DNA of 7,029 bases from Paracoccaceae bacterium (lineage in GTDB: Bacteria > Pseudomonadota > Alphaproteobacteria > Rhodobacterales > Rhodobacteraceae), in contig JALWJU010000152.1 in assembly GCA_026997055.1 (NCBI GenBank), positions 1-7,029 on the forward strand. Reading direction: 5' to 3'. The notes under the pieces are model-generated. The model did no database searches, was not told where the DNA came from, and saw nothing but the letters and a program-made list of their open reading frames with translations. Every line of letters starts with the position of its first letter. Position 1 is the stretch's first letter. This document shows positions 5,746 through 7,029 of the stretch, piece by piece. A program made the translations under genes and the position numbers.

Positions 5746-6802
5746 CCGTCGTTCCTGCTATTGGCGGTGCGCCGGGCGGGGTCAGGCCCAGCACCTTGAA
5801 AAGACTGCCCATTTCCTCCGGGTGGGTCAGGCGGCGATGGGCGGCGACGTGGTTTTCCAACGCCGCGCCGGTGAGGCGGGCGGCCAGCGCGCGGGCGCGC
5901 GCGGTAATGCCGAGACGCTCGAGAAAGGCGCCCTGCGTGGTGAGCGCGGCGCCGAGCCCTTCGGCAGCGGCGACCAGCGCGCCGAAATCCACATGCGCGC
6001 TCAGATCCGCTTCGCCGGGGCTCGCCAGCGGGCTCACCTTCCGGTGGCCGCGCACCGCCTGCAGGCTGTCGCCCAGGCTGCGCTCGGCGCCGTAGTCGAT
6101 GATCAGCGCCGCCCCGCCATGGGCGCGGATGCGCGCGGCGATCGGCTCGACCAGTGCCTCGGCGGCACCGCAGGTCTCGACCATGTCGCCTTCCTGCGTG
6201 TCGTCGAGCCGGTGCGCAAGCGCCGCCACCGGCAAGGGCGCCGAGAGCCCGAAGGCAAGCCGCCCCCCCTCGAGCCCCACCAGGCGTTCGCGCCAACCCG
6301 CGCCCGCGCGCAGGAACTGGCGGATCGGCAGCGCGTCGAAGAATTCGTTGGCGACGAGAAAAAGCGGCGCTTCGGGCAGGTCCGCAAGATGGCCGACATG
6401 GCGCGGGCCGTAGGCGGCGAGCCGCTCGCTCTGGCGCGCCCGCAGGGGGGGCGAGACCTCGACCAGCCAGAGCCCCATGGCATCGTGAAAGCCCGGCACG
6501 CCCCTGGTCGCGCGCAGGATGTCGGCCATCAGCGTGCCGTTGCCCGGCCCCGCCTCGGCAAGCGTGAAGGGAGCCGGCGCGCCCTGATCGAGCCAGGCCT
6601 GCGCCAGCGCCAGGCCGACAAGCTCGCCGAACATCTGGCTGATCTCCGGCGCGGTGATGAAATCGCCCTCGCCGCCCAGGCCCGGATTGGCCGTGTAATA
6701 GCCGTGGCGCGGATGCAGCAGACATTCGGCCATGTATTCGTCCAGGCGCATCGGCCCGGCGGCGCGGATGCGCGCGGCGAGGATCTCCTCAAGCGCGCGC
6801 AC
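5735..6802 (-). CDS. Class I SAM-dependent methyltransferase, MidA/NDUFAF7 family
   Basis: The gene encodes a 355-residue member of the MidA/NDUFAF7 (DUF185) family. In mitochondria NDUFAF7 dimethylates an arginine of the complex I subunit NDUFS2 during assembly; the bacterial target is not established. Motifs in order are GPMRLDEYMAECL (16-28), GDFITAPEISQMFGE (46-60), SAM-binding motif I LAEAGPGNGTLM (81-92), acidic Glu115 in WLVEVSPPL, NEFFDALPIRQF (152-163), IDYG (235-238) and the PGEADLSAHVDF block (262-273). Motif I reads GPGNGT where I would expect GPGRGT. The start is GTG at 6802, overlapping the lgt stop by 14 bp with a poor ribosome binding site, so it is probably translated by coupling. 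An ATG at codon 18 would cut conserved N-terminal residues. The family call is firm; the complex I role is inferred. Confidence 0.9.
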   Translation of the reverse strand: MRALEEILAARIRAAGPMRLDEYMAECLLHPRHGYYTANPGLGGEGDFITAPEISQMFGELVGLALAQAWLDQGAPAPFTLAEAGPGNGTLMADILRATRGVPGFHDAMGLWLVEVSPPLRARQSERLAAYGPRHVGHLADLPEAPLFLVANEFFDALPIRQFLRAGAGWRERLVGLEGGRLAFGLSAPLPVAALAHRLDDTQEGDMVETCGAAEALVEPIAARIRAHGGAALIIDYGAERSLGDSLQAVRGHRKVSPLASPGEADLSAHVDFGALVAAAEGLGAALTTQGAFLERLGITARARALAARLTGAALENHVAAHRRLTHPEEMGSLFKVLGLTPPGAPPIAGTTDAA

Positions 6803-7029
6803 GGCGATGCGCCCATATCAGCACGCCGATCCCGACCACGATCATCGGCAGCGACAGAAGCTGGCCCTGCGTCACGCCAAGCCCGCCAAGGCGCAGGGTA
6901 TGGCCGAGCGGGTTGTCGGGGGTGATGAACTGCGCATCCGCCTGGCGGAAGAACTCGACCGCGAAGCGCGCCAGCCCGTAGCCTGCGAAAAACAGCCCGG
7001 TCAGCATCCCCGGCCGCCTGAGCCAGCCG
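6789..7029 (-). CDS. lgt: Prolipoprotein diacylglyceryl transferase, C-terminal part (N-terminus beyond right edge)
   Basis: The last 79 codons of lgt are present; the frame stays open to the window edge, so the internal ATG at 7007 is not the start. Lgt is an inner-membrane enzyme that moves diacylglycerol from phosphatidylglycerol onto the lipobox cysteine of prolipoproteins, the first step of lipoprotein maturation. The visible part contains RRPGMLTGLFFAGYGLARF followed by VEFFRQADAQF, the typical region near the last two helices. It then has GLGVTQGQLLSLPMIVVG, the conserved C-terminal helix, and a short basic tail (AHRRARA). Its end overlaps the methyltransferase start by 14 bp, making it the upstream gene of an operon with that gene and pgeF. 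The promoter is outside the window. Confidence 0.93.
   Translation of the reverse strand, partial: GWLRRPGMLTGLFFAGYGLARFAVEFFRQADAQFITPDNPLGHTLRLGGLGVTQGQLLSLPMIVVGIGVLIWAHRRARA

Noticed and set aside
5642..6925. A 427-codon plus-strand frame over the methyltransferase
   Set aside because: It is antisense to a gene with a full set of methyltransferase motifs; its Arg/Gly/Ala composition is typical of a shadow frame.

Overview
The window is a high-GC chromosomal segment from an alphaproteobacterium, most likely a member of the Rhodobacterales (Rhodobacteraceae). This rests on my recognition of the protein sequences (the S4 protein, TrxB and the lgt-methyltransferase-pgeF cluster), the compact layout, the GC-rich codon use and a type of intergenic G/C hairpin that I remember from this group. 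Nothing points to a mobile element, prophage, CRISPR array, tRNA or rRNA. The content is mostly housekeeping genes with one small accessory transport locus.

Left part (1-1934). A YeeE/YedE-family membrane protein (sulfur-compound transport type, cut by the left edge) is read leftward. A 410-residue major facilitator transporter of unknown substrate is read rightward. The 127-bp spacer between them carries a compact AT-rich cluster of overlapping dyads, including an FNR/CRP-type box (one mismatch), so the pair may share one operator. A rho-independent terminator for rpsD lies beyond the transporter.

Middle (1955-4599). rpsD (30S protein S4, GTG start) is read leftward from a strong sigma-70 promoter about 150 bp upstream, which gives it a long leader with several hairpins. 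The spacer up to trxB (thioredoxin reductase, leftward) holds a near-perfect G/C hairpin of probable repetitive type and an 11-bp inverted repeat just after the trxB stop. An Lrp/AsnC-family regulator is transcribed divergently from trxB, with a dyad in its own promoter region that suggests autoregulation.

Right part (4600-7029). A 38-residue, very basic small protein converges on the Lrp gene. Beyond it is a tightly overlapping leftward cluster: lgt (lipoprotein diacylglyceryl transferase, N-terminus outside the window), a MidA/NDUFAF7-type methyltransferase and pgeF (peptidoglycan editing factor). The genes overlap by 14 and 11 bp, so translational coupling is likely. lgt and pgeF both serve the cell envelope, while the methyltransferase family is linked to respiratory complex I assembly.

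I see no clearly new multi-gene system. The points most worth a second look are the rpsD leader, the operator cluster between the two transporters, and the small basic protein.
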